This document shows positions 25,766 through 34,388 of a stretch of 64,000 nt of DNA, piece by piece. The translations under genes were made by a program, and so were the position numbers. The notes beneath the pieces were generated by a model, which was not told the origin of the DNA, did not search any database, and was given only the letters and a program-made list of their open reading frames with translations. The stretch's first letter is position 1, and every line of letters starts with the position of its first letter. This DNA comes from Dactylosporangium siamense (GTDB lineage: Bacteria; Actinomycetota; Actinomycetes; Mycobacteriales; Micromonosporaceae), in contig NZ_BONQ01000139.1 of NCBI RefSeq assembly GCF_016862795.1, positions 1 to 64,000 on the forward strand. Direction: 5' to 3'.

Positions 25766-26643
25766 GACTGGACTCCATTCGGGTCAGTGATGGTGAAACC
25801 GTGCCCGTCGCGGGCGACCAGGACCGCGGTGGGCGACGGGAAGTGGGAACCGATCAGCAGGGTGCCGGCGTCGGCGCACCGGCCGAGCAGCTCGACGCGG
25901 GTCCGCCGGGCGAGCCCGGGATCGTGGTCGGCGTGGACGGTCCACTCCGGGTGCGCGATCTGGCACGGGTGATGGATCGCGTCGCCGGAGATGAGGGCGC
26001 GCTCGCCGGCCGACTCCACCTCGACACTCACGTGGCCCGGGGTGTGTCCCGGGGTCGGGACCAGCCGGATGCCCTCGTGCACCCGGTGCTCGCCGTTGAC
26101 GAGGTCGAGCAGCCCGGCGTCGAGCACCGGCCGCACCGAGTCCTCGAAGCCGGCCCGGTCGTCCGCGGACTCGCGCTCGGGCCGCGCCGCCCAGTACCGG
26201 AACTCCGTCTCGCTGACGAGGTGCCGGGCCCGGGGGAACGTCGGGGTCCACCCGGCATCGAACACAACGGTGTTCCAGCCGACGTGGTCGAAGTGCAGGT
26301 GCGTGGAGACCACGGTGTCGACGTCGCCGGGCTTCACCCCGTGCCCGGCGAGCCGCTCGAGGAAGTCGGTGTCCAGCCCGCTCCACGCGGGCAGGCCGGG
26401 CCGGGGCTTGCCGTTGCCGATGCCGGTGTCCACCACGACCACGGCGTCGCCCAGCTCGATGACGAACGCCTGCACGACACTGCGCAGCTCGCCGTCGTCG
26501 GTGATGAAGTCCGGTCGGAGCCAGGGAATGCGTCGCAACCGCGACGGGGTGGCGTCGCGCATGCCGGACTGGATGATGCAGCCGGCGACGGAGGTCTCCA
26601 CGATCGGTGTGACGCGGGCCGCGCCCACCTGCCATCCGGTCAT
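25747..26643 (-). CDS. Metallo-beta-lactamase-fold hydrolase
   Basis: 298 residues. The zinc motif THLHFDH (His115, His117, Asp119, His120) is intact, followed by PTPGHTPGHVSVEV and a SGDAIHHPCQ metal ligand region. The profile is that of N-acyl-homoserine-lactonase/AttM-like and related MBL proteins rather than true beta-lactamases. ATG 26643 overlaps the DDAH-like stop (ATGA). In this cluster it may hydrolyse an ester, lactone, amide or thioester intermediate, or act in self-protection. No signal peptide, so cytoplasmic. Confidence 0.85.
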   Translation of the reverse strand: MTGWQVGAARVTPIVETSVAGCIIQSGMRDATPSRLRRIPWLRPDFITDDGELRSVVQAFVIELGDAVVVVDTGIGNGKPRPGLPAWSGLDTDFLERLAGHGVKPGDVDTVVSTHLHFDHVGWNTVVFDAGWTPTFPRARHLVSETEFRYWAARPERESADDRAGFEDSVRPVLDAGLLDLVNGEHRVHEGIRLVPTPGHTPGHVSVEVESAGERALISGDAIHHPCQIAHPEWTVHADHDPGLARRTRVELLGRCADAGTLLIGSHFPSPTAVLVARDGHGFTITDPNGVQSCWKSA

Positions 26644-27449
26644 GTCCGCAGTTCCAGCGTGCAGCACTTCACGCTGCCGCCGGCCTTGAGCAGCTCGGAC
26701 ATGTCGGCGCCGATCGGTTCGAAGCCGCGCTCCCGCACCTGCGCGATGAGCCCGGTCGCGGCCTGGGGCAGCACCACGTGCCGGCCGTCGGAGACCGCGT
26801 TGAGGCCGAACACGGCGGCGTCGAGGTCGCCCGCCCGGATGGCGTCCGGGTACAGCTCCTCCAGCAGCCGGCGGCTGTCCGGCGAGAAGGCCCGCGGGTA
26901 GTACATGACGGTGTCGGCGTCGAGCACGCACAGGGCCGTGTCCAGGTGGTAGTAGTGCGGGTCGACCAGGGTCAGCCCGGTCACCGGCACGCCGAAGAAC
27001 TCCGCGGCCTCGCCGTGCGCCCTGGAGTCGGTGCGGAAGCCGGTGCCGGCCAGGATCCGCCCGCCGGCCACCAGGTAGTCACCCTCGCCCTCGTTGACCC
27101 AGCGGGACTGCCGCACGTCGCGGTAGCCGTGCTCGCGGAACCAGTCGAGGTAGGCGCCGGCCTCCGGCTGGCGCTGCGGATGCCGGAACCGCGCCACGAA
27201 CGCCTGGCCGTTGAGGACGGTCGCGCCGTTCGCGGCGAACACCATGTCGAGCAGCCCCGGCCGCGGCTCGAGCTGTTCCACCCGGTGGCCCAGCTCGAGG
27301 TAGAGGTCGCGCAGCCACTCCCATTGGGCGATCGCGAGGTCGGTGTCGGTGGGCTTCTTCGGGTTCATCCACGGGTTGATCGAGTATTCGACGTCGAAGA
27401 ACGTCGGTCTGACCATCAGATAGTGCCGCGGGGTGGCTGTGCGGGGCAT
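26640..27449 (-). CDS. DDAH/arginine-deiminase-like amidine hydrolase
   Basis: 269 residues of the guanidino-group-modifying superfamily, closest to bacterial dimethylarginine dimethylaminohydrolase (FDVEYSINPWMNP near the N terminus). Catalytic features are kept: acidic GEGD near 121-124, His168 (YYHLD) and the C-terminal nucleophile cysteine in GGSVKCCTLE (Cys262/263). Such enzymes turn arginine-type guanidines into ureido compounds. Lying two genes upstream of a VioC-like hydroxylase, it could convert (hydroxy)arginine to (hydroxy)citrulline. ATG 27449 has AGGAGG upstream; start and stop show tight coupling within the operon. Confidence 0.85.
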   Translation of the reverse strand: MPRTATPRHYLMVRPTFFDVEYSINPWMNPKKPTDTDLAIAQWEWLRDLYLELGHRVEQLEPRPGLLDMVFAANGATVLNGQAFVARFRHPQRQPEAGAYLDWFREHGYRDVRQSRWVNEGEGDYLVAGGRILAGTGFRTDSRAHGEAAEFFGVPVTGLTLVDPHYYHLDTALCVLDADTVMYYPRAFSPDSRRLLEELYPDAIRAGDLDAAVFGLNAVSDGRHVVLPQAATGLIAQVRERGFEPIGADMSELLKAGGSVKCCTLELRT

Positions 27450-27460
27450 GCGGGTCCTCC

Positions 27461-28720
27461 TCAGTGAGTCCCGGTCAGGCGGACGTCGATCTTTCCGGCC
27501 AGGTCGAGCGCTGCCCGCATGGCGTCGTCCAGGGACGTGCCGAGCGCGCCGATGCCGCCGATGATGCTGTTGCCCTCGGGAGGCCGGCGGATGATGTCGC
27601 CGGGCTGGGCCGTGATCTTCAGGAAGTACAGCTGCTCGGCCTCGGTCACCTCGGGCGGCGCGGTCACCGACTCGATGGTGCCGCCGGGGCAGATCAGGCA
27701 CATCGCGGCCGTGTGCACCTCGGTGGGCTGGAAGTGGTGCACGTCGGGGTGCACGCCGGCGGCGACGTCGGCGACGGCCCGGATCGGGTCGTAGCCGGCG
27801 GAGATGCGGGCCATGTAGTCCAGCCCGCCGCCGCCCGGCCGGACCGCGATCTCGAGGATGAACGGCTTGCCCCGGTGGAAGCGCACCTCGGCGTGCATGA
27901 CGCTGCGGTGCAGGCCCTGCGCCCTGACCGCGGAGCGGACCAGCGCGTGGACGTCGGCGACCTGCTCGGCGGTGAGGGCGGTCGGCGCGTGGTGCACGTC
28001 GTCGTCGAACGTGTCGCCCTCGACGGTCACCCGGTCCACAATGGAGCCGAGGTAGACCTCGTCGTCCCAGACGAGCGCCTCGATGAGGTGTTCGTGCCCG
28101 TCCAGGAACGACTCGACCAGCAGCCCGTGCGGGCCGAGGTCCAGTCCGCCGGCCTCCATCTCGTACCACGACATCCGCTGGATGCCGTCCTCGGCCTGCC
28201 GGTACCGTTCGCGCAGCTGCTCCTCGTCGTCGATGCGGAACACGAAGTTGCTCGCCGCGCCGAGGGTGGGTTTGAGGATGACCGGGTAGCCGAACGCCGT
28301 GGCCGCGTCGAGGGCCGCGTCGAGGTCGGTGACGAACGCGAAGCTCGGGTGTGCCACGTCGCCGCGTTCGTGCGCCTGCCGCATGATCAGCTTGTTGCGG
28401 CTGGCGACGGCCGCGTCGACGCCGATGCCCGGCAGGCCGAGCGCGGTCGCCACGGCGGCCACGGCGACGACCGCGGACTCGGAGAAGGTGAAGACGCCGT
28501 CGAAGTGCTCCTCCGCGTGCCACGCCTTGGCGTCGGCGATGAGGTCGTCGATGTGGGTGCTGCCGGCCCGGCGGTAGCGTTCCGCCGGCCAGAAGTCGTC
28601 GGAGCCGACGCCGTTGAGCACGTACAGCTCGACACCGAGCGCGGCGATCTGCTGATAGCGGGACAGGTAGTAGTAGGCGTTCTGGCTGGCTTCCAACCCG
28701 AGCAGTTTCACGACCCTCAC
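27461..28720 (-). CDS. ATP-grasp ligase 2
   Basis: 419 residues. The ATP-grasp fold is seen from YPVILKPTLGAASNFVFRI (lysine loop), LVESFLDGHEHLIEALV and the metal-binding region HAEVRFHRGKPFILEIAVRPGGGG. The usual Glu-x-Asn is Glu-x-Ala here, as in several amino-acid-ligase subfamilies, and the C-terminal LYFLKITAQPGDIIRR is typical of BtrJ/carnosine-synthase-like members. GTG 28720 overlaps the oxidase stop as GTGA; a second GTG at 28711 is possible. It forms an amide bond in the pathway; acyl and amine substrates unknown. Confidence 0.85.
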   Translation of the reverse strand: MRVVKLLGLEASQNAYYYLSRYQQIAALGVELYVLNGVGSDDFWPAERYRRAGSTHIDDLIADAKAWHAEEHFDGVFTFSESAVVAVAAVATALGLPGIGVDAAVASRNKLIMRQAHERGDVAHPSFAFVTDLDAALDAATAFGYPVILKPTLGAASNFVFRIDDEEQLRERYRQAEDGIQRMSWYEMEAGGLDLGPHGLLVESFLDGHEHLIEALVWDDEVYLGSIVDRVTVEGDTFDDDVHHAPTALTAEQVADVHALVRSAVRAQGLHRSVMHAEVRFHRGKPFILEIAVRPGGGGLDYMARISAGYDPIRAVADVAAGVHPDVHHFQPTEVHTAAMCLICPGGTIESVTAPPEVTEAEQLYFLKITAQPGDIIRRPPEGNSIIGGIGALGTSLDDAMRAALDLAGKIDVRLTGTH

Positions 28721-29793
28721 CTCACTGGGACCTCGTTGGACACTTGCTGCAGAAGCGAACGGGCGATGAGCGGGGCGAACTTGAACGACCCGCCGCCGCA
28801 CGCCGCGTAGGACACGACCCGGTCGCCGAGCACCGCCGACATCGGGCCGCCGGTGGAGCGGCGCATCAGGTAGTAGGCGTCGCGGCCGCCGGTCACCCAG
28901 CCGGCGTCGAGGCCGCGGACCAGCGGCACGAACTGCTCGACGAGGTGGTCGCGCCAGTACGGCGGGGTGTCGGTGCCACCGACCTCGGTGACGACCCGGC
29001 ACGCGCTCGCGGCGCTGAGTTTCAGGGAGGTGCCGGCGACGGGTGGCACCAGCCATCCGCCGTTGCTCGTGCCGAACGTCGAGATCGGCGGGGTGGCGGA
29101 CCACACGGCGGTGTCCCGCTCCGGCACCGCGCAGACGACCATGCTCTGCCGGCACAGGACGAGGTCGCCGGCGAGGTGCGCCGGCAGCAGGCGCCGCGAC
29201 CACGCCCCGGCGGCCAGCAGCACCGCGTCGGGGCGCAGCACCTCGCCGTCGGCGAGCTGGACGGCCGCGTCGTCGGCGTCGACCGCGACCGCGGCCCGGT
29301 GCGGCAGGAGCTCGGCCTCCGGGGCCGCCCGCAGCCAGCCGGCGCAGGCGATGAGGATCCGGTCGGCGAGCAGCACCCCGGCGAGGTCCTCCAGCACGGC
29401 GGTCGCGCCGTCCGGGAACCGCACCTGCGGGTAGGTCGCCGCCAGCGACAACGGGCCGAACAGGTGCGCCCCGGATCCCGCGCCCGTCAGCATCCGTTCG
29501 GCGCGGGTCAGGTCCTCGGCCGGCAGCACGTGCAACGCGCCCACCGGCTCGTAGATCCTGGTGCCGAGCAGCCGCTGCAGGCGCAGCCACTGGTGGTGTG
29601 CCCGGACCGCCGCGGCCGTCGCCGCCGGGTCGTCCAGGTGCAGCGCACGGATGACCCGTTGCTGGTCGAACGAGGTGGCGCCGGCATGGGGGATGCCCGC
29701 CTGGTCGACGAGCACCACCTGATGCCCGGCGGTCACGCACTCCACGGCGCTCAGCAGGCCGACGACTCCGGCGCCGACGATGACGATCCGCAC
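28717..29793 (-). CDS. DAO-family FAD-dependent oxidase/dehydrogenase
   Basis: 358 residues. The dinucleotide-binding motif VIVGAGVVGLLSAVE opens the protein, and the D-amino-acid-oxidase/glycine-oxidase fold continues through LLAAGAWSRRLLP to CGGGSFKFAPLIA near the C terminus. GTG 29793. In known hydrazine pathways a DAO-type flavoenzyme cleaves the lysine-amino acid hydrazine adduct, releasing the hydrazino acid and a lysine-derived semialdehyde (Tri26-type proteins of triacsin). The N6-hydroxylase, cupin and MetRS-like genes nearby make the same role likely here; alternatively it oxidises another amine in the pathway. Confidence 0.82.
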   Translation of the reverse strand: MRIVIVGAGVVGLLSAVECVTAGHQVVLVDQAGIPHAGATSFDQQRVIRALHLDDPAATAAAVRAHHQWLRLQRLLGTRIYEPVGALHVLPAEDLTRAERMLTGAGSGAHLFGPLSLAATYPQVRFPDGATAVLEDLAGVLLADRILIACAGWLRAAPEAELLPHRAAVAVDADDAAVQLADGEVLRPDAVLLAAGAWSRRLLPAHLAGDLVLCRQSMVVCAVPERDTAVWSATPPISTFGTSNGGWLVPPVAGTSLKLSAASACRVVTEVGGTDTPPYWRDHLVEQFVPLVRGLDAGWVTGGRDAYYLMRRSTGGPMSAVLGDRVVSYAACGGGSFKFAPLIARSLLQQVSNEVPVR

Positions 29794-29814
29794 GACACGA
29801 CTCCCGTCAACAGG

Positions 29815-30834
29815 TCAGTGCACCCGGCGGCTGCCCGCGGCACTGCGGTAGCGGATGTCCCACAGGCTGCGGCGCAGGTAGGTGCGCTGCAGCCAGCGGT
29901 CGTGGCCGTCGTGCTGGGCGAGGAACTGCGACCGGGCGTGCAGACCCTTGCGGTTGTTGATGAGCAGCGCCGTCCCGCGTTCGAGGCGCACCTCGTGCGC
30001 GACGGCGCGGCACGACCGCTGCAGCTGCGCCAGTGCGGTGTCGGCCTCGGCGGTCAGTCCCACCACGCCGTTGGCCGACACGACGATCCCGGGAGCCGCC
30101 GGCGGGCCGGAGATGATGGCGATCGGGTCCGACAACACCGCCGCGCCGCCGGCGTGGTCGCGCACGTAGCTGCCCGGCGCGTTCAGCCGGAACTGCGGGG
30201 TGCGCAGCGTCTCCTCCACGTCGGCGGGCAGGTCGCCGACCACGTCGCGGGCGTCCGCGTAGTAGGTGACGGCCTCCCGGTTGCGGTCCTGCCGGAGGCA
30301 GTTGAGCACCAGGAAGTCGGGGTTCGGCAGGTCGAACCGGCCGAACTCGTCGAACACGATGTCGCTGTGGAAGTTCAGGAACGCCGCTGAGCTCTGGTTC
30401 GTCTGCGACCTCGCGCCGGTGGACACCGGCACGACGTCGTGCACCAGCCGGCCGGCCTTCTCGGTGGTGACGCCCACCGGCTCACCCAGCAGCTGGCTGA
30501 GGCCGAGCAGCACGCCCTCGGCGACGAACGTCCGCTTCAGCGGGCTCGGCTCGCCGTTGACCGGCGTCATCGGCAGTTCCGGGTCGACGGGCAGGTTGCG
30601 CACCAGCGCGACACCGGCGGTGTCCGCGTGCCGCCCGAAGTCCAGGATGCCCTGCAGCAGGTCGATCGGCAGCGCCGAGAACACCACCCGCAACCAGGTC
30701 AGTGAGCGGTCGATGTCCTCGACCGGGTCGGGCGAGGACTCCAGCAGTTCGCCGATCGCGTCCCGGACGCTGTCGGGAAGCACGAATTCGGTGAATGTTC
30801 GGTCCAACGTGCGGACATCCGCATCGGCAAGCAT
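29815..30834 (-). CDS. Clavaminate-synthase-like Fe(II)/2-oxoglutarate oxygenase
   Basis: 339 residues. Iron ligands H156-x-D158 (NFHSDIVFD) and His299 (GLHARSQF) with R313 (HDRWLQRTYLR) define the TauD/clavaminate-synthase-like fold. Unlike the VioC-like paralogue it has HxD. ATG 30834 was preferred to the TTG at 30876 because GGAGAGG lies before it and the first domain residues follow. It heads the leftward operon, opposite the N6-hydroxylase gene. It probably hydroxylates a free or ligated amino acid; substrate unknown. Confidence 0.82.
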   Translation of the reverse strand: MLADADVRTLDRTFTEFVLPDSVRDAIGELLESSPDPVEDIDRSLTWLRVVFSALPIDLLQGILDFGRHADTAGVALVRNLPVDPELPMTPVNGEPSPLKRTFVAEGVLLGLSQLLGEPVGVTTEKAGRLVHDVVPVSTGARSQTNQSSAAFLNFHSDIVFDEFGRFDLPNPDFLVLNCLRQDRNREAVTYYADARDVVGDLPADVEETLRTPQFRLNAPGSYVRDHAGGAAVLSDPIAIISGPPAAPGIVVSANGVVGLTAEADTALAQLQRSCRAVAHEVRLERGTALLINNRKGLHARSQFLAQHDGHDRWLQRTYLRRSLWDIRYRSAAGSRRVH

Positions 30835-30882
30835 GGCCAACAATCCTCTCCAACGAGAAGGGGGCGTTGGTGGCAAGACAAC

Positions 30883-30897
30883 CGTCTCGTCGAGACG
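30883..30897. promoter_or_regulatory. Inverted repeat in the divergent cluster promoter
   Basis: CGTCTCG-t-CGAGACG, perfect 7-bp arms with one central base, lies 49 bp upstream of the leftward operon and 139 bp upstream of the rightward one. This is the only obvious symmetric element in the 202-bp region that separates the two arms; it could be an operator. Confidence 0.4.
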
Positions 30898-31036
30898 ACG
30901 TCAATGAATGCGATGACCGAGATTGTTGGTCGATGGTGGATTGATTGTTCTGTGCCCGGCGGGGTTCCGGTCAACGCCGTCACGGGGTGAAGTAGCCGGC
31001 AGCGAAGCGTGGTCCCGACGACGGTTGGAGCACTCT

Positions 31037-32332
31037 ATGGCGGATCGAGACGTGGAACTACTGGCGATCGGGGCGGGACCATCGAACCTCGCACTCGCCG
31101 TGGCACTGGAGGAGCTCGCTCCGGATCTGGCGCGCGACTCCCTCATCATCGAGCGGAACAAGGAGGTGAGCTGGCAGCCCGGAATGCTGTTTCCGGAGGC
31201 GCTTTCCAATACGTCGTTCCTGAAGGATCTGGTGACGTTGCGGAATCCGCGCAGCCGATTCTCGTTCCTCAATTATCTGCACGCCACCGGCCGGCTCGAC
31301 CATTTCGTCAACATGGGCAGCCTGACGCCCTACCGGGCCGAGGTGGCGGACTACCTGCGGTGGACGGCGCGCTCGCTGGCGCTGGTGGAGCTGCAGTACG
31401 GCCGGCAGTGCGTGGACATCGGTCCGGTCTGGACCGGCGGCACGCTCACCGGCTGGACGACCACCCTCGCCGACGGCCGGACGATCGGCAGCCGGTACCT
31501 GGTCCTCGGCACCGGCCGGGACATCCGGATCCCCGAGGTGCTGCGCGCCGTCGACCGGGACCGGGTGGTGCACAGCACCCAGTACCAGAAGCGGATCGGC
31601 GGCCTGCGCAAGGACCTGCCCTACCGGGTGGTGGTCGTCGGTGGCGGGCAGAGCGCGGCGGAGCTGTTCTACTCGGTGCAGATCGACCTGCCGGAGTGCC
31701 GTCCCACGATGGTGATGCGCTCGGTGGGCCTGAACTGCTACGAGTCCAGCAAGTTCACCAACGAGCTGTTCTTCCCGTCGTTCGTCGACGAGTTCCACGC
31801 GTCCCGGCCGGAGGCGCGGGCGCAGATGCTCGCCGAGATGCGGCCCACCAACTACGCCGGCGTGGCGCCCGGCATGATGGATTCCCTCTACCGCCAGGTG
31901 TACCTGGACCGCCTCTCCGGCCGGTCCCGGCTGCAGATGATCACCATGCACGACATCACGTCGGCGCGCGACGACGGCGACGAGATCGTCCTGGAGCTCA
32001 CCGACTGGCGCACCGGCGCCATCCGTGAGCTGCGCACCGACCTGGTGCTGCTCGGCACCGGGTTCTCCCCGCAGATGCCGTGGGCGGTGCGCCGGCTGGC
32101 GGAGCGGATCGGCCTGTCCGACGTCGCCGTCACCCGCGACTACCGCCTCGTCGTCGACCGGCCGAGCACGGCGGCCTGCTACCTGCACGGCGTCAACGAG
32201 CAGACCCACGGCATCGCCGACTCGCTGCTGTCGGTGATGGGGAACCGGGCCAACGACATCCTGCGGGACGTCCTCACCGGCGACCACCTCGACCTGACCC
32301 CTGTCACGGCGCCCGCCGTGGCGGCGACCTGA
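31037..32332 (+). CDS. L-lysine N6-monooxygenase (hydrazine-pathway type)
   Basis: 431 residues of the class B flavin N-hydroxylase family (IucD/SidA/Spb38). FAD motif IGAGPSNLALA at 11-21, NADPH motif VVVGGGQSAAELFY near 198, and the C-terminal LLGTGFSP that corresponds to the family's ATGY. GLNCYESSKFTNELFFPSFV resembles the substrate pocket region of lysine/ornithine hydroxylases. ATG 31037 has GGAG 6 nt upstream. With the cupin and MetRS-like genes directly after it, the expected role is to make N6-hydroxylysine for N-N bond formation; ornithine cannot be excluded. Confidence 0.9.
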   Translation: MADRDVELLAIGAGPSNLALAVALEELAPDLARDSLIIERNKEVSWQPGMLFPEALSNTSFLKDLVTLRNPRSRFSFLNYLHATGRLDHFVNMGSLTPYRAEVADYLRWTARSLALVELQYGRQCVDIGPVWTGGTLTGWTTTLADGRTIGSRYLVLGTGRDIRIPEVLRAVDRDRVVHSTQYQKRIGGLRKDLPYRVVVVGGGQSAAELFYSVQIDLPECRPTMVMRSVGLNCYESSKFTNELFFPSFVDEFHASRPEARAQMLAEMRPTNYAGVAPGMMDSLYRQVYLDRLSGRSRLQMITMHDITSARDDGDEIVLELTDWRTGAIRELRTDLVLLGTGFSPQMPWAVRRLAERIGLSDVAVTRDYRLVVDRPSTAACYLHGVNEQTHGIADSLLSVMGNRANDILRDVLTGDHLDLTPVTAPAVAAT

Positions 32333-32351
32333 CGAAGGAAGGAAGGCAGTC

Positions 32352-32726
32352 ATGGAGCTTCGACCGTTGGTGCGGGAGCGCATGAACCACGAGAACGGCG
32401 CGGACGCGCAGCGGCTGGTGCCGTGGCCGGTGCTGAACGCCCCGTTCGAGGGGTCCTGGTGCGTGGTCGCCCCCGGCGGCGCGACCGGGACGCACGCGCA
32501 CCACGAATACGAGATCTTCATCGCCCTCAGCGGCGAGGCGGTGCTGGACTCCGAGGGCGAGCGCAAGCCGTTCAAGGCCGGCGACATCGTGCACTTCCCG
32601 CCGCACACGGCGCACCGCGTCATCAACGAGAGCGACGAGGACTTCCAGCTGTACTGCGTGTGGTGGGACACCGAGATGTCCGAGAAGTTCATGGCGCGGC
32701 ACACGTCCGAGCAGGCGTTGGCCTGA
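32352..32726 (+). CDS. Stand-alone cupin of the hydrazine synthetase
   Basis: 124 residues, a single cupin barrel with metal-binding motif GTHAHHEYEIFIALSGEAVL and second motif HFPPHTAHRVINES. AAGGAAGG precedes ATG 32352. In Spb40-type hydrazine synthetases a cupin domain is fused in front of a MetRS-like domain; here the same order is kept as two genes separated by one base. In that system the cupin rearranges the ester of N6-hydroxylysine and an amino acid to give the N-N bond. The split arrangement supports that the two parts act as a complex. Confidence 0.87.
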   Translation: MELRPLVRERMNHENGADAQRLVPWPVLNAPFEGSWCVVAPGGATGTHAHHEYEIFIALSGEAVLDSEGERKPFKAGDIVHFPPHTAHRVINESDEDFQLYCVWWDTEMSEKFMARHTSEQALA

Positions 32727-32727
32727 G

Positions 32728-34380
32728 ATGGCGACGTCTGACGGTGGGAAAGGCCGCCCGGTCCTCGTGATCGGCGGCCCGCCCACGACGAACGGCGACC
32801 TGCACGTCGGGCACGTCGCCGGGCCGTACGTGGCGGCGGACGTGTGGTCGCGCTACCAGCGGGCCCTCGGCCGGGACGTGGTGTTCGCCTCCGGCGGCGA
32901 CGACAGCCAGACCTACGTCACGACCACCGCCGCCCGGCTCGGCACCTCGCCGACCGAGCTCATCACGAAGTCGTGGTCGCAGATCAAGAGCACGTTCGAG
33001 GCGATGGGGATCGCCGTGGACGGCTTCGCGCCGACCGACGACGACTACCGGTCCACGGTGTACGACTACGTGAACCGCCTGCACGCGCTGGGGAAGTTCC
33101 GGCTGCGCACGGTGCGCCTGCCCTACAGCGAGGCGCACGGCACGTACCTCGTGGAGGGTCTGGTCGGCGGCGACTGCCCGACCTGCCTGGCGGACAGCCG
33201 CGGCGGGATCTGCGAGGCCTGCGGGCACTGGATCGACTTCGACGGGCTGCTCGACCCGTGGAACCTGCTGGACCCGTCCGACGAGGTCACCTACCGCGAG
33301 GCGGAGATCCTGGTCTTCCCCCTCGAGGAGTACCGCGAACGGCTCATCGCGTTCCACGAGGAGAAGGCCTCCACCTGGCGGCCGCACCTCGTGTCGCTGA
33401 TGCGGGAGCTGCTGTCGAAGCCGCTGCCGGACTACCCGATCACCTACCCGGTCGCGTGGGGCCTGCCCGCGCCGTTCCCGGAGACGCCGGGACAGACCAT
33501 CAACGCGTGGACCGAGGGCATGCCGGCCTCGATGTACTGCAACCACTACGGCCGGCTGCAGCAGGGCCACCGGCCGCCGACCACCGACGACGCCTGGCGC
33601 GCCGAGCACGACGCGGAGCTCGTCTTCTTCGTCGGGTTCGACAACCTGTTCATCTGGGCGCTGGTCCACGTCGCGGAGCTGATGGCGCACGAGGGCCGCT
33701 ACGTCCTGCCGAGCACGATCCTCACCAACGAGTTCTACGAGCTGGAGAACGAGAAGTTCTCCACCAGCAAGGGTCACCTCGTGTGGGCCCGGGACCTGGT
33801 GGCGGACGTGCCGCGGGACGTCGCCCGGTTCTACCTGAACCTCAGCGCGCCCGAGCACGCCCGCACGAACTTCAGCCAGGCGGTGCTGGACAAGGTCGCC
33901 GGCGAGCGTCTCGTCGAGCCGTGGAACGAGCTGGGCACGACGCTCGCCAAGCTGGCGGTCGACGGTGAGCCCTTGCCCGTCCCACCGGGGACGCAGGCGC
34001 GGATCGCGGCGATGATCTCCCGGTTCCGGCACTGCTTCGAGCTGGACAGCTTCAGCCTGAGCCGGGCCGCCGACCTGGTGGTCCAGCACACCGCGCGGCT
34101 GCGCGCCGACGCGCAGCTCGCCCTGACCGCGGAGCCGGACGCGCTGCCGATGCGCGCCGGTGACCTGTTCCTGCAGACGCGGGCGCTCATCACCTGCGTG
34201 TCGCCGATCCTCGTCGACGTCGCGGCCCAGCTGGCCGGGAACGGCGAGTTCGAGCCGCGGATCTCGGCCGAGGCGTTCGACGTCACGCACACCACCGCGT
34301 TCACCGTGCCGGGCCTGAGCCTGCGCACGGCGGGCGCCGACCGTCCGGCCGATCCGGCCGTCCCGACCAGCATCGTTTGA
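32728..34380 (+). CDS. Methionyl-tRNA-synthetase-like ligase of hydrazine formation
   Basis: 550 residues of class I synthetase fold. The HIGH motif is HVGH (26-29), a four-Cys zinc knuckle (CPTC...CEAC) lies near 150-166, and the KMSKS-type loop is KFSTSK near 343. In housekeeping MetRS these activate methionine for tRNA; in the Spb40/Tri27/PyrN group the domain adenylates an amino acid (Gly or Glu in known cases) and esterifies it to N6-hydroxylysine. Adjacency to the N6-hydroxylase and cupin points strongly to that function. The start is one base after the cupin stop, so it is coupled. The partner amino acid is unknown. Confidence 0.9.
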   Translation: MATSDGGKGRPVLVIGGPPTTNGDLHVGHVAGPYVAADVWSRYQRALGRDVVFASGGDDSQTYVTTTAARLGTSPTELITKSWSQIKSTFEAMGIAVDGFAPTDDDYRSTVYDYVNRLHALGKFRLRTVRLPYSEAHGTYLVEGLVGGDCPTCLADSRGGICEACGHWIDFDGLLDPWNLLDPSDEVTYREAEILVFPLEEYRERLIAFHEEKASTWRPHLVSLMRELLSKPLPDYPITYPVAWGLPAPFPETPGQTINAWTEGMPASMYCNHYGRLQQGHRPPTTDDAWRAEHDAELVFFVGFDNLFIWALVHVAELMAHEGRYVLPSTILTNEFYELENEKFSTSKGHLVWARDLVADVPRDVARFYLNLSAPEHARTNFSQAVLDKVAGERLVEPWNELGTTLAKLAVDGEPLPVPPGTQARIAAMISRFRHCFELDSFSLSRAADLVVQHTARLRADAQLALTAEPDALPMRAGDLFLQTRALITCVSPILVDVAAQLAGNGEFEPRISAEAFDVTHTTAFTVPGLSLRTAGADRPADPAVPTSIV

Positions 34381-34388
34381 GGCAGAAC

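Noticed and set aside
24734..30834. Possible clavam/beta-lactam cluster (two clavaminate-synthase-like oxygenases, MBL protein, OppA-like protein, ATP-grasp)
   Set aside because: No carboxyethylarginine synthase, beta-lactam synthetase or proclavaminate amidinohydrolase is present, and the MBL protein is lactonase-like.
32728..34380. Housekeeping or antibiotic-resistant methionyl-tRNA synthetase
   Set aside because: The neighbouring N6-hydroxylase and cupin match hydrazine synthetase loci, and the C-terminal region is short; a phylogeny would settle it.
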